Assembly (NCBI RefSeq): GCF_043195095.1
Contig: NZ_JBAFWN010000016.1
Length of the DNA: 64,000 bases
Strand: one strand, 5' to 3'
From: NCEH01 sp043195095
GTDB lineage: Bacteria > Pseudomonadota > Alphaproteobacteria > Rhizobiales > Xanthobacteraceae
This document shows, piece after piece, positions 36,619 through 45,788 of the stretch. Each line of letters opens with the position of its first letter. The first letter of the stretch is position 1. The notes under the pieces were generated by a model. It was not told where the DNA came from and searched no databases. It worked only from the letters and a program-made list of their open reading frames with translations. Both the position numbers and the translations under genes were made by a program.

Positions 36619-39309
36619 ATGAACGCTCTTCCCTCCGCCCCCGCGATCGCCACCACCTGCCCCTATTGCGGGGTGGGATGTGGCGTGAAGGCGACCCCAG
36701 ACGGACGCGGCGGCGCCTTGATCGCCGGCGATGCGACGCATCCCGCCAATCTTGGCCGCCTGTGCTCCAAGGGCGCGGCGCTGGGCGAGACGCTGGAGCG
36801 CGACACCCGCCTGCTGCATCCCATGATGCGCGGCGCCGCTGGCGGGCTGGAAGTCGCATCGTGGGACGCCGCGCTCGACCGGGTGGCGGATGGCTTTCGC
36901 GATATCGTCGAACGCCACGGCCCGCAGGCGGTGGCCTTCTATCTCTCCGGCCAATTGCTGACCGAGGATTATTACGCCGCCAACAAGCTCGCCAAGGGCT
37001 TTCTCGGCACCGCGAACGTGGACACCAATTCGCGCCTGTGCATGGCCTCCTCGGTCGCCGGGCACAAGCGGGCCTTCGGCTCGGACACCGTGCCCGGCGC
37101 CTATGAGGACCTGGACGAAGCGGACCTGATCATCCTCACCGGCTCCAACACCGCCTGGTGCCACCCGGTGCTGTTCCGCCGCATGGTGGCGGTACGGGCG
37201 GCGCGCGGCACCAAGCTGGTGGTGATCGACCCGCGCCGCACCGCGACGGCTGAGGAAGCCGACCTGTTCCTGCCGATCGCCCACGGCACCGACGCGGCTT
37301 TGTTCTCCGGCCTGCTGGTGCATCTGGCCGATACCGGCGCGCTCGACCCCACCTTCATCGAAGCCCACACCGAGGGCTTCGCGGCCACCCTCAAGGAGGC
37401 CCGCACCCTAGCCCCGGACATCGGCGCCACCGCCGCCGCGACCGGGCTGATGGACCATGAGGTTTCAAGTTTCTTCGAGATGTTCCGGGCCACGCCGTGC
37501 GTTGTGACCTGCTATTCGCAGGGGGTGAACCAGTCGGCGGTGGGCACCGACAAGGTGAACGCCGTCCTCAATTGCCACCTCGCCACCGGGCGGATCGGCA
37601 AGCCGGGCATGGGGCCGTTTTCGCTGACCGGCCAGCCCAATGCCATGGGCGGGCGGGAGGTGGGCGGGCTCGCCAACCAGCTCGCCGCCCACATGGGCTT
37701 TTCCGCTCCCGAGGTGGACCTTGTGCGCCGGTTCTGGGACGCGCCCGCCATCGCCGCCGCCGAGGGACACAAGGCGGTGCAGATGTTCGACGCCATCGCG
37801 CGCGGCGAGATCAAGGCGCTCTGGGTCATGGGCACCAACCCCGCCGTGAGCCTGCCGCAGGCGCGCGAAGTCCGCGCCGCGCTCGGCAAGCTGGACCTGT
37901 TCGTGCTGTCTGAAAACGTGCTGGGCAACGACACCGCCGCTTGCGCGCCCCATGTGCTGCTGCCGGCCGCCGCCTGGGGAGAGAAAGACGGGACCGTTAC
38001 CAATTCCGAGCGGCGCATTTCGCGCCAACGGCCCTTTCTGCCCTTGCCGGAGAAGGTGCGGCCGGACTGGTGGGCGCTCGCCCAGGTCGCGGCGCGCCTC
38101 GGCCACGGCGCCGCTTTCGCCTGGCGCAGCCCGGCCGATATCTTCCGCGAGCATGCCGCCCTCTCCGGCTTCGAGAACGGCGGCACACGCGATTTCGACA
38201 TTTCCGGCCTCGCGACGCTCTCGGACGCCGAATATGAGAGCCTGGCGCCGGTGCAATGGCCGGTGCCTGCCGGTGGGCGGGAGGGACGCGCGCGCCTGTT
38301 CGCCGAGGGCGGCTTCTTCACCCCGAGCGGCCGGGCCCGCTTCGTGACGCCGCTGCCGGTCGCGCCCGCCGCCCGTGCCGGCCAGCCCTTCCTGCTCAAC
38401 ACCGGCCGGGTGCGCGACCAATGGCACACCATGACGCGCACCGGCCTCAGCCCACGCCTCGCGGGGCATATCCGCGCCCCGTTTGTCGCCATCCATCCCA
38501 AGGACGCGGCCCCGCTCGGCCTTGAGGATGGCGCGCTCGCGCGTGTCATGTCCGCCCATGGCACGGCGACGCTCGAGGTGCGGATCGACGCCGGACAGCA
38601 GATCGGCACCCTGTTCGCGCCGATCCATTGGAGCGATGCGAATGCCTCGGACGGTGCCGTGGGTGCCCTGGTGCACAAGCGCACCGACCCCCATTCCGGC
38701 CAGCCGGACCTGAAGGCGACGCCGTCCACCCTCGCCCCGGCGCCCATGCGCAGCCGGGGATTCCTGCTCGCCCGCAGCTTTATGGATCTCGCGGCCTTTC
38801 CTTTCCCTGCGGGCTCCTGGTGGGCCCGCGCGGCGCTGGACGGTGGGTTCGGCTGGCGCCTCGCGGGCGCGGGCGGACCGCAGGATTGGGCCGACTGGGT
38901 GGAGCACCTGGAGCTGCCGGAGGACCGTACGGAGCTCATCGACCTTCCGGGGGGCCAGTATCGCACCGCCGCCTTCGATGCGAACGGGCGCCTCATGTTC
39001 GCGCTGCTGATGGGGCCGCCCGATGCCCCCCAGGCATGGGACGCGCTGGCCGGGCTGCTGGCGGAAGAGACGGTTTCCCTGCAAGACCGCCGCATCCTTC
39101 TCTCCGGCCGGCGCGCCGGCGCGCAAGGCCCTTGCGGGCCCTTGGTCTGCGCCTGCTTCGGCGTGCCGCGCGGCGCCATCATGGAGGCCATCGCCGCCGG
39201 CGACCGGGATGCCGCCGCCATCGGCGCACGGCTCAAAGCCGGCACCAATTGCGGCTCCTGCCTGCCGGAGATCGGGCAGATCCTGCAGGACGCGCGCGTA
39301 CCGGCCTGA
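36619..39309 (+). CDS. nasA: Assimilatory nitrate reductase catalytic subunit
   Basis: An 896-residue cytoplasmic molybdoenzyme that reduces nitrate to nitrite. N-terminal [4Fe-4S] cysteines C14, C17, C21 and C49; the molybdopterin domains follow, with the Mo-ligand region around NSRLCMASSVAGHK and the C-terminal molydopterin-binding domain near 595-700. A Bfd-like [2Fe-2S] domain with C844, C846, C878 and C881 closes the protein, as in NasA of Klebsiella and NasC of rhizobia; it accepts electrons from a flavoprotein. No signal peptide. It is the last gene of the nas operon and ends before a bidirectional terminator. Confidence 0.96.
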   Translation: MNALPSAPAIATTCPYCGVGCGVKATPDGRGGALIAGDATHPANLGRLCSKGAALGETLERDTRLLHPMMRGAAGGLEVASWDAALDRVADGFRDIVERHGPQAVAFYLSGQLLTEDYYAANKLAKGFLGTANVDTNSRLCMASSVAGHKRAFGSDTVPGAYEDLDEADLIILTGSNTAWCHPVLFRRMVAVRAARGTKLVVIDPRRTATAEEADLFLPIAHGTDAALFSGLLVHLADTGALDPTFIEAHTEGFAATLKEARTLAPDIGATAAATGLMDHEVSSFFEMFRATPCVVTCYSQGVNQSAVGTDKVNAVLNCHLATGRIGKPGMGPFSLTGQPNAMGGREVGGLANQLAAHMGFSAPEVDLVRRFWDAPAIAAAEGHKAVQMFDAIARGEIKALWVMGTNPAVSLPQAREVRAALGKLDLFVLSENVLGNDTAACAPHVLLPAAAWGEKDGTVTNSERRISRQRPFLPLPEKVRPDWWALAQVAARLGHGAAFAWRSPADIFREHAALSGFENGGTRDFDISGLATLSDAEYESLAPVQWPVPAGGREGRARLFAEGGFFTPSGRARFVTPLPVAPAARAGQPFLLNTGRVRDQWHTMTRTGLSPRLAGHIRAPFVAIHPKDAAPLGLEDGALARVMSAHGTATLEVRIDAGQQIGTLFAPIHWSDANASDGAVGALVHKRTDPHSGQPDLKATPSTLAPAPMRSRGFLLARSFMDLAAFPFPAGSWWARAALDGGFGWRLAGAGGPQDWADWVEHLELPEDRTELIDLPGGQYRTAAFDANGRLMFALLMGPPDAPQAWDALAGLLAEETVSLQDRRILLSGRRAGAQGPCGPLVCACFGVPRGAIMEAIAAGDRDAAAIGARLKAGTNCGSCLPEIGQILQDARVPA

Positions 39310-39343
39310 CCGCCCGGCGCGACGCGAGCGGGGTGAGAAATGC

Positions 39344-39368
39344 AAAAGGCCGGGCAGATGCCCGGCCT
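39344..39368. terminator. Bidirectional terminator between nasA and ppa
   Basis: AGGCCGGGC (39347-39355) pairs perfectly with GCCCGGCCT (39360-39368) around AGAT. Four As at 39344-39347 give a short U-run on the minus strand, so it mainly ends ppa; it also lies 38 bases after the nasA stop. Confidence 0.75.
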
Positions 39369-39400
39369 CCTGAATATCACCGCAAAAGGCTGGCGCCGGA

Positions 39401-39949
39401 TCAGTCGGCGGCCGGTTCCTTCTCGGCCTTGGCGCGCTCGACGCCTTCGAGAATCAGCTTCTTGGCCTCGTCCACATCGCCCCAGCGCACGATCTTGACC
39501 CATTTGTTGGGTTCGAGATCCTTGTAATGGGTGAAGAAATGCTCGATCTGCTGGAGCGTGATGTCCGGCAGGTCGGAATAATTCTTCACCTTGTCGTAGC
39601 GCTTGGTGAGCTTGGGCGCGGGGACGGCGATGATTTTCTCGTCGAAGCCGCCCTCGTCCTCCATCAGCAGCACGCCGACGGGGCGCACGGCGATGACGGC
39701 GCCCGGCACAATGGCGCGCGTATTGGCGATGAGCACATCGCACGGATCGCCGTCGCCGGAGAGGGTGTGCGGAATGAAGCCGTAGTTTCCAGGATACCGC
39801 ATGGCGGTATAAAGGAAGCGATCGACGAACAGCGTCCCGGCGTCCTTGTCCATCTCATACTTGATGGGCTCTCCGCCGATCGGCACCTCGATCACAACAT
39901 TGACTTCGTCGGGCGGATTCTTGCCGATCTTGATGGCGTCGATGCGCAT
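39401..39949 (-). CDS. ppa: Inorganic pyrophosphatase (family I)
   Basis: A 182-residue soluble pyrophosphatase that hydrolyses PPi from biosynthetic reactions. Family I signature is intact: YPGNYGFIPHTLSGDGDPCDVL, plus the metal and substrate residues in EVPIGGEPIKYEMDK and AVPAPKLTKRYDKV. The length fits bacterial hexameric enzymes (about 175). ATG 39949 (MRIDAIKIG) was chosen because homology begins there; an upstream extension would run into the spacer before the GNAT gene. It is read leftward toward the shared terminator. Confidence 0.96.
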   Translation of the reverse strand: MRIDAIKIGKNPPDEVNVVIEVPIGGEPIKYEMDKDAGTLFVDRFLYTAMRYPGNYGFIPHTLSGDGDPCDVLIANTRAIVPGAVIAVRPVGVLLMEDEGGFDEKIIAVPAPKLTKRYDKVKNYSDLPDITLQQIEHFFTHYKDLEPNKWVKIVRWGDVDEAKKLILEGVERAKAEKEPAAD

Positions 39950-40001
39950 GGGGGGCCACTCACTTGAAGCTATGGGTCTCGCGCCCTTACGGACGGCGCG
40001 G

Positions 40002-40511
40002 CTACCGCTGCCAAGCGAAGGCGACTTTGTCCAGGGTTTTCGTGCCGAAGCGCTCAATGGAGGCTGCGACCGGTTGCCCTCCTAGCGATTCGTAGAAGCC
40101 CACGGCGCCGGCATTGTCCTTCAGCGCCCAGACCACCAGGCCGTTCAGGCCGGCGAGCGCCAGATCGCGCCGGGCGGCGGAAAACAGGCGCTGGCCAAAT
40201 CCCAGGCCCTGATAGACCGGCTTGAGATAGATTTCGTAGATCTCGCCGCCATAGGGCAGGTTCTTGGCGCGGTTGCCGCCGTAATTGGTGTAGCCGACCA
40301 CCCCTTCACCGGCGATCAGCACCGAAAGGCGGCTGCCGCGCCCGATGGCCTGTTCCCACCACGCCGGGCCGCGACGCTCCACCATCCGCTCCAGCTCCAG
40401 GCCGGGGATGAGGCCGCGATAGACTGAACGCCAAGCGCTGTCATGAACGTCCGCGATGGCGGGGGCGTCCTGGGGCTTCGCGCGACGTATCTCGATGAGG
40501 CCCGTACTCAT
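40002..40511 (-). CDS. GNAT family N-acetyltransferase
   Basis: A 169-residue acetyl-CoA-dependent acetyltransferase. The GNAT core is seen as IRRAKPQDAPAIADVHDSAWRSVYRGLIPG at the start, the beta-4 strand GEIYEIYLKPVYQG and the acetyl-CoA pyrophosphate loop QGLGFGQRL, then AGAVGFYESLGG near the end. The substrate is unknown; the family includes drug, amine and protein acetyltransferases. ATG 40511 is preferred; an in-frame ATG further upstream is possible but adds sequence unlike the family. It precedes ppa by about 50 bases on the same strand, and the parS site lies about 140 bases upstream. Confidence 0.83.
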   Translation of the reverse strand: MSTGLIEIRRAKPQDAPAIADVHDSAWRSVYRGLIPGLELERMVERRGPAWWEQAIGRGSRLSVLIAGEGVVGYTNYGGNRAKNLPYGGEIYEIYLKPVYQGLGFGQRLFSAARRDLALAGLNGLVVWALKDNAGAVGFYESLGGQPVAASIERFGTKTLDKVAFAWQR

Positions 40512-40870
40512 GGCCCAATAGGAGCAAACCTGCGCCTCCGCTTCAAGAGGCCTCAAGTCACGAATATGCGCCATCCACTTTTTGCCGAAGCCGGCCAAAG
40601 CCGCAGGGGTAAAGGCGCACGGGTGCGCATACATGCCGGTTGCGGGAAAATGTTTCACGTGAAACATATACTTAGCGCAGACGAACAGCGGTTTCGTGAC
40701 GCCTCTCCGCCGCTGTGCGGCGCTTGAAACCGCGATTTCGGGCAGAGTTCGTCCCCATGACTCCGGAGCGCCCATTTTCGACGCGCGCAGTTCAACCCCG
40801 CCACCGAGTGCGCTAGGAAGGAGCATCGAACCGCGCGCCTTCCGCGCCGGACGTGCCAGCGCGAGACGCG
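40512..40870. other. Divergent intergenic region carrying parS and a large inverted repeat
   Basis: This 359-base spacer separates the leftward GNAT-ppa pair from the rightward small membrane protein and msrA. It contains the parS site at 40651-40666 and a nested inverted repeat at 40688-40733: outer arms GCGGTTTC/GAAACCGC, inner arms CGCCGC/GCGGCG around TGT. No T-run follows, so it is not an ordinary terminator. No gene was recognised; an open frame crossing it encodes a MFHVKH peptide only because it reads through parS. Confidence 0.65.
40651..40666. other. parS: Chromosomal centromere site parS (ParB binding)
   Basis: TGTTTCACGTGAAACA is a perfect 16-base palindrome and an exact match to the bacterial chromosomal parS consensus recognised by ParB/Spo0J. 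Such sites cluster around the replication origin and load ParB and SMC for chromosome segregation. The site is intergenic, as many parS sites are. No parA/parB or dnaA gene is in the window, so it is an origin-proximal or satellite site rather than part of the par operon. Confidence 0.92.
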
Positions 40871-41185
40871 ATGTTCCGCTTCCTGTTCCGCTTCTTCGGC
40901 TTCTGGATCCTGGCCGGCGGCTTCGTCGCTTTGGTGGTGGATGGAACGCGCTCCATCGCCTCGAGCCGGCTGATCCTCACCTCCACCCAGGATGCCTGGA
41001 CCGCGCTCTCCCCCGCGAGCTTCGCGGCAGCTCAGGCCAAGGTCACGGCGCTTTCGCCCTGGGCCTGGAGCGATGCGGCGGTGCCGGTGCTCGGCCTGCC
41101 GCTGTTCCTGCTGCTGGCGATTGTCGGCTTTCTGTTCCTCGCCATCGGGCGGGTGCGCCAGCGCTCGCGCTTCCTCGCCAACTGA
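40871..41185 (+). CDS. Small two-TM inner-membrane protein
   Basis: A 104-residue protein with an N-terminal membrane segment (LFRFFGFWILAGGFVALVV), the conserved-looking motif DGTRSIA-S-R-L-T, a short periplasmic stretch, and a second segment (VLGLPLFLLLAIVGFLFLAI) followed by a basic cytoplasmic end. Similar small proteins occur widely in Hyphomicrobiales, sometimes labelled as PetM-like, but no function is established. ATG 40871 is preferred over GTG 40853. Upstream GGAAGGAG is rather far for that start, so the boundary is uncertain. It precedes msrA by about 200 bases. Confidence 0.65.
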   Translation: MFRFLFRFFGFWILAGGFVALVVDGTRSIASSRLILTSTQDAWTALSPASFAAAQAKVTALSPWAWSDAAVPVLGLPLFLLLAIVGFLFLAIGRVRQRSRFLAN

Positions 41186-41391
41186 ACGGCGCACTGACGC
41201 AGCCGCGCCCCCTCGCGCAATCGCCGGCCGATCCCCATATTGGGGCACGAGACGTTCGAGCCCATGCCGGACGAGCGGCGGGCGCACGGTCTGCCCGGCT
41301 CGCTCCAGGCGGTCGCGACGGCCTCCCTCACCAAATGAGCGCCTGGCGCCCGCCCCTTGCGGCGATGCGCGGCGCAGCAGAGGAGCCCGCC

Positions 41392-42048
<657 letters not shown>

Positions 42049-42161
42049 GCCTTCGGCATGACGCTGGGTGCGGTACGCGGGATGTGAGCATCCCGCGCGC
42101 CGCACCTCTTTCCAAACGCCGAAGCCGCGTTTAAGCCGAGGAGCCTCTGAAGGAGCGTTCC

Positions 42162-42848
42162 ATGGCCTTCGTCATCCCCGCCCCCGCCGTTCCGAGCCTC
42201 GCCGTCGAAGGCTCGCAAGACCGTTTCCCTGTGCACCGCATCTATTGCGTCGGGCGCAATTTCGCCGACCACGCCATCGAGATGGGGCACGATCCCAATC
42301 GCGAGCCGCCATTCTTCTTCCAGAAGAACCCGGACAATCTGATCCCGAGCGGCTCCACCATCCCCTATCCCAAGCGCACGTCCGACCTGCATTTCGAGGT
42401 GGAAATGGTGGTGGCGCTGAAGGGCGGCGGCGAGGATGTGCCGGTCGAGACGGCGCTCGACCTGGTCTATGGCTATGGCGTGGGCCTGGATCTCACCCGC
42501 CGCGATCTCCAGGGCGAGGCCAAGAAGATGGGCCGCCCGTGGGAAGTGGGCAAGGCGTTCGAGCAATCCGCCCCCTGCTCGGCCCTGGTACCGGCGGACC
42601 GTATCGGCCATCCGGATGCCGGGCGGGTGTGGCTCAACGTCAACGGCAAACTGCGCCAGGACGGCGACCTCAACCAGATGATCTGGAAGGTGCCGGAAAT
42701 GATCGCGACCCTCTCCACCCTGTTCCGCCTGGAGCCGGGCGACCTGATCTTCGCCGGCACCCCGGCCGGGGTGGGCGCGACGGTTTCCGGCGATGTGCTG
42801 GAAGGTGGCGTCGCGGGCGTCGGGAGCATCAGCCTCACCATCGCGTAA
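42162..42848 (+). CDS. Fumarylacetoacetate hydrolase family protein
   Basis: A 228-residue FAH-fold enzyme. The metal site is visible as HFEVEMVV (E-x-E) and the downstream aspartate in GYGVGLDLTRRDLQ; the substrate-loop GTPAGVG is present near the C-terminus. The family cleaves C-C bonds in acylpyruvates or isomerises hydroxymuconates; single-domain members of this size often act on acylpyruvate or oxaloacetate. The exact substrate cannot be named here. ATG 42162 is preceded by a GGAG-type ribosome-binding site. It is a lone rightward gene, followed by an intergenic repeat. Confidence 0.88.
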   Translation: MAFVIPAPAVPSLAVEGSQDRFPVHRIYCVGRNFADHAIEMGHDPNREPPFFFQKNPDNLIPSGSTIPYPKRTSDLHFEVEMVVALKGGGEDVPVETALDLVYGYGVGLDLTRRDLQGEAKKMGRPWEVGKAFEQSAPCSALVPADRIGHPDAGRVWLNVNGKLRQDGDLNQMIWKVPEMIATLSTLFRLEPGDLIFAGTPAGVGATVSGDVLEGGVAGVGSISLTIA

Positions 42849-42858
42849 AAGCGCGGGG

Positions 42859-42994
42859 GCCCCTCACCCCAACCCTCTCCCCGTCGGGGAGAGGGGTCTC
42901 CCCGCTCCTCTCTCCCGACCAAGAACCGGGCGCACCCCGCCCCACCTCTCCCCCACGGGGAGAGGTCGACCGCGCAGCGGGCGGGTGAGGGGGC
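42859..42994. repeat. MITE-like intergenic repeat with terminal inverted repeats and two hairpins
   Basis: The 136-base element is bounded by GCCCCTCACCC (42859-42869) and the inverted copy GGGTGAGGGGGC (42983-42994). Inside are two perfect 10-bp hairpins: CCCTCTCCCC-GTC-GGGGAGAGGG (42873-42895) and ACCTCTCCCC-CAC-GGGGAGAGGT (42944-42966). It belongs to a CCCCTCACCC-type family common between genes in Hyphomicrobiales and lies between two convergent genes, where it may also terminate transcription. Confidence 0.85.
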
Positions 42995-43016
42995 AACGTC
43001 GCGCGGGGCCGGCCGC

Positions 43017-43781
43017 TCAGCTTTTCTTGGTGAGCAGCTTCTTGGGCCGGCGCTGGCGCGCCACGTCGAACAGCGAGAAGGTGCGGTTCACATAATTGGT
43101 GACGCCCGACATGCCGTCGATGTGGCGCCGCAGCTCGGGCGTCATCTCCGCCTCCACCATGCGGATGGGGCGCGAGGGGTCCATGGTCTCGAACCGCGCA
43201 TAGAACAGCGGCTCGCCCCGCTTGATGATGATGTCCTTCTTCGGCTCGTGCCACTCGAACGCCCACATGAGCTGGCGCGGCCAGTTCTCGATGGGGAACC
43301 GGCCGCCGATCAGCAGTCCCGGCAGCGGGTTCGCCCGGTAATGATTGAAGGGCGGCAGCTGGTTGATATAGATCGGCTCGTCCGCCACGAAGACATAGGG
43401 CGTGATGAGCTGAAGGATCGGCCGCTCGGGATGGCGCCATTCCTTCGCCGAAACCAGGCTGATCATCTGCCCGAGATGCTTGGCGCGGATGTTGGACTGG
43501 TCGCCCGCGGCGTTCACCAGGCTCGGCACGCGGGTCTTTTCGTCCACATGGAAGCGCAGATGCATGTCGATGGGGGAGACCACCTCGAACAGGCGCGCAT
43601 CATGGTCGATCACCGCCGGGCAATAGCGCACCGACTTGGGATGGCGGGCGGCCGGCTCCTCGCGGACCACCTTGCGCGGCGCCTCCCAGATGAAGGTGCC
43701 TTTCTCCTGGTCGAACAGCCAGCCGACTTCCGCCACCCGGCCCGGAATCCGCACCGCATGTCCAAACAGCTTCATTTTCAA
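43017..43781 (-). CDS. Conserved hypothetical protein
   Basis: A 254-residue soluble protein with no membrane segment or signal. Aromatic and proline-rich motifs stand out (VRYCPAVIDHD, LITPYVFVADEP, LPPFNHYRANPLPG, MWAFEWHEPKKD), and the C-terminus is basic (RPKKLLTKKS). The even, non-repetitive composition and codon use like its neighbours argue for a real, conserved protein. I recognise no family with a known function. Two ATGs lie at the start (43781 and 43775). It is read leftward into the repeat at 42859 and is divergent from a small membrane protein gene. Confidence 0.7.
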   Translation of the reverse strand: MKMKLFGHAVRIPGRVAEVGWLFDQEKGTFIWEAPRKVVREEPAARHPKSVRYCPAVIDHDARLFEVVSPIDMHLRFHVDEKTRVPSLVNAAGDQSNIRAKHLGQMISLVSAKEWRHPERPILQLITPYVFVADEPIYINQLPPFNHYRANPLPGLLIGGRFPIENWPRQLMWAFEWHEPKKDIIIKRGEPLFYARFETMDPSRPIRMVEAEMTPELRRHIDGMSGVTNYVNRTFSLFDVARQRRPKKLLTKKS

Positions 43782-43942
43782 GCGTCCCGAATACCCTGGC
43801 CTGTTGGTCTAAGCACAAAACCGGCGCTTGAAAAGCCGACGCAACCGCGCGGCTGGAGGCCTCGCCATATTGGCGCCATTCTGCGCGCCCCATAAAAGCG
43901 CGGAACACCCGCTGCGCCGCGCCGGGTGCGGGAGAGCCGTGG

Positions 43943-44263
43943 ATGGGTACGACGGATGCAGGCAAGGCGGGCGGAAAGGTGCGGGAGGCATTCCTGCCGC
44001 GCGCCAAATTCGCCTTCGCCATGCTGGGATTTGTGAGCGCCCCCGCAAGCATCGGCATGGTGCTGCGCCTGTTCGGCCATTTTACCCTGCGCTCGTCCCT
44101 GGTCTGGGCGACGCTGTCCTATCCCGTGCTCATCGTGATCGGGGCCATCGTGGGCATTTCGATGCTGTTTCGCGGGCCGGTGGAAAACACCTCCCCTGCG
44201 AGCACGCAAACCATGGCCATGGAAACCGAGCCGGACCACGAGCGCGATCCCTTGGTGGGCTGA
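43943..44263 (+). CDS. Small membrane protein of unknown function
   Basis: A 106-residue protein with two hydrophobic segments (about residues 24-48, FAFAMLGFVSAPASIGMVL, and 56-75, ATLSYPVLIVIGAIVGISML), a basic N-terminus and an acidic C-terminal tail. ATG 43943 follows GGGAGAGCC. The length and topology suggest a small inner-membrane protein; no domain is recognised. It is divergent from the hypothetical gene at 43781. Confidence 0.6.
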   Translation: MGTTDAGKAGGKVREAFLPRAKFAFAMLGFVSAPASIGMVLRLFGHFTLRSSLVWATLSYPVLIVIGAIVGISMLFRGPVENTSPASTQTMAMETEPDHERDPLVG

Positions 44264-44409
44264 AGCGGCGGGAGAGCGGACGGCCTGAGCGAAGCGGTTC
44301 CCCGGGATCCCGACATCCGCCCCGCGCGCGCACAGAGCCGCATGAGGGCGCCCAACCGGCCACACCGCGGGCGCATACGGCGATAATGCGTCCGATCGCG
44401 CTTGCGGTT

Positions 44410-44434
44410 GGAACCGAAGCATGCCTGCGTCGTC
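44410..44434 (+). promoter_or_regulatory. Candidate EcfG-type stress promoter for the metallopeptidase gene
   Basis: GGAAC (44410-44414) is followed after 16 bases by CGTC (44431-44434); the EcfG consensus is GGAAC-N16/17-CGTT, so the last base differs. It lies about 65 bases before the start at 44500. Confidence 0.35.
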
Positions 44435-44499
44435 CTTAGACGGGGCGCCGGCAGCGGTTCTCGCGCCCGGCCCACTGCTTGACCGTTCGAGACCCTGAC

Positions 44500-45645
44500 A
44501 TGAAACTCTTCGAATGCCAGAATTGCCGTAATCCGGTGCATTTCGATAATCGCTTCTGCGTGAATTGCGGATATCGGCTCGGCTACCTGCCGGAAAGAAA
44601 TACCGTCTCCGCCGTGGAGCCGGACGGCACCACATGGACCGCGCTCGCGGATCGCGCGCGGCCCTATCTGTTTTGCGACAACGCCCAATATGACGCCTGC
44701 AACTGGCTGATCCCGGCCGATGCCGGCCGCACCACCTGCGAGGCCTGTCGCCACAACCGCACGGTGCCGGACCTCTCCATCGAGGAGAACCTGACGCGCT
44801 GGCGCAAGATGGAGCAGGCCAAGCACCATCTGTTCTATTCCCTGCTGCGGTGGGGCCTGCCCATGCCCGACCGCACGGAAGAGCCGGAAAGCGGCCTCGC
44901 GTTCGATTTCCTCGCCGACGTCACCACGCCGAGCGGCGATCAGGAACGGGTGCTCACCGGACACGACAACGGCATCATCACCATCAATATCGCCGAGGCG
45001 GACGATGCCGAGCGCGAGGCGCGCCGCACCAGCATGAAGGAGCCCTACCGCACCCTGCTGGGCCATTTCCGCCACGAGGTGGGCCATTATTATTGGGATC
45101 GGCTGGTGCGCGACGGCGGCAAGCTCGAAGCCTTCCGGGCCGTGTTCGGCGACGAGCGCCCCGATTATGGCGAGGCGCTTCAGCGTCATTACGACCAGGG
45201 CCCGCCGGCCGGCTGGCAGGACGCCTTCATCAGCTCCTACGCGACCGCCCATCCGTGGGAGGATTTCGCCGAGACCTGGGCGCATTATCTGCACATGGTG
45301 GATGCGCTGGAGACCGCCGGGGCGTTCGGCATCAAGCTGCGGCCGAAGATCCGCAAGGCCGCCGAACTCGCGCTGGAGGTGGATTTCAAGCCCTACCAGG
45401 CGCCCAATGCAGAGGATCTGGTGGAAGCCTTCGTTCCCCTGACGGTCGCGGTGAATTCCATCAACCGCTCCATGGGGCAACCGGACCTCTATCCGTTCGT
45501 GCTGTCGCTGCCGGTCACCCAGAAGCTCCAGTTCATCCACGACCTTCTGGTGCACGCCGAGGAGGCGCCTTCGCTCGCCCCGGCGATCGGCAAGGCCGCG
45601 CCGTCGGCGGGTGGCGCGACCAAGATGGAAAGCCAGCCGGGCTGA
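44500..45645 (+). CDS. Zinc-ribbon putative zinc-dependent metallopeptidase (Peptidase_Mx-like)
   Basis: A 381-residue cytoplasmic protein. The N-terminus is a zinc ribbon (CQNCRNPVHFDNRFCVNCG) with a second cysteine pair group at CDNAQYDAC and CEACRHN. The rest matches putative zinc metallopeptidases: the HExxH motif is HEVGH (H192, E193, H196) in FRHEVGHYYWD, and a downstream acidic motif in HPWEDFAETWAHYLH could provide the third ligand. Function unknown; members are widespread in proteobacteria. ATG 44500 is preferred over TTG 44479. An EcfG-like promoter precedes it and a double hairpin follows. Confidence 0.82.
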   Translation: MKLFECQNCRNPVHFDNRFCVNCGYRLGYLPERNTVSAVEPDGTTWTALADRARPYLFCDNAQYDACNWLIPADAGRTTCEACRHNRTVPDLSIEENLTRWRKMEQAKHHLFYSLLRWGLPMPDRTEEPESGLAFDFLADVTTPSGDQERVLTGHDNGIITINIAEADDAEREARRTSMKEPYRTLLGHFRHEVGHYYWDRLVRDGGKLEAFRAVFGDERPDYGEALQRHYDQGPPAGWQDAFISSYATAHPWEDFAETWAHYLHMVDALETAGAFGIKLRPKIRKAAELALEVDFKPYQAPNAEDLVEAFVPLTVAVNSINRSMGQPDLYPFVLSLPVTQKLQFIHDLLVHAEEAPSLAPAIGKAAPSAGGATKMESQPG

Positions 45646-45661
45646 GGCCCAAAAAAGAAAT

Positions 45662-45725
45662 GCCCCGCTCTCCGGGGGGAAGAGAGCGGGGCCTTGGGGT
45701 GTCACCGTGGGGGGCGGTGACACCC
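45662..45725. terminator. Double-hairpin bidirectional terminator
   Basis: Two perfect 11-bp stems lie side by side: GCCCCGCTCTC/GAGAGCGGGGC (45662-45672 / 45682-45692) and GGGTGTCACCG/CGGTGACACCC (45697-45707 / 45715-45725). Six As at 45651-45656 form a distal U-run on the minus strand. They lie between the convergent metallopeptidase gene and the small hypothetical gene at 45789. Confidence 0.75.
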
Positions 45726-45788
45726 TAAGAACGCGCAGGACAAAGGCGGGTTCCGCCCCACGCGAATTTTTTCGAGCGGCCGCGCGGC

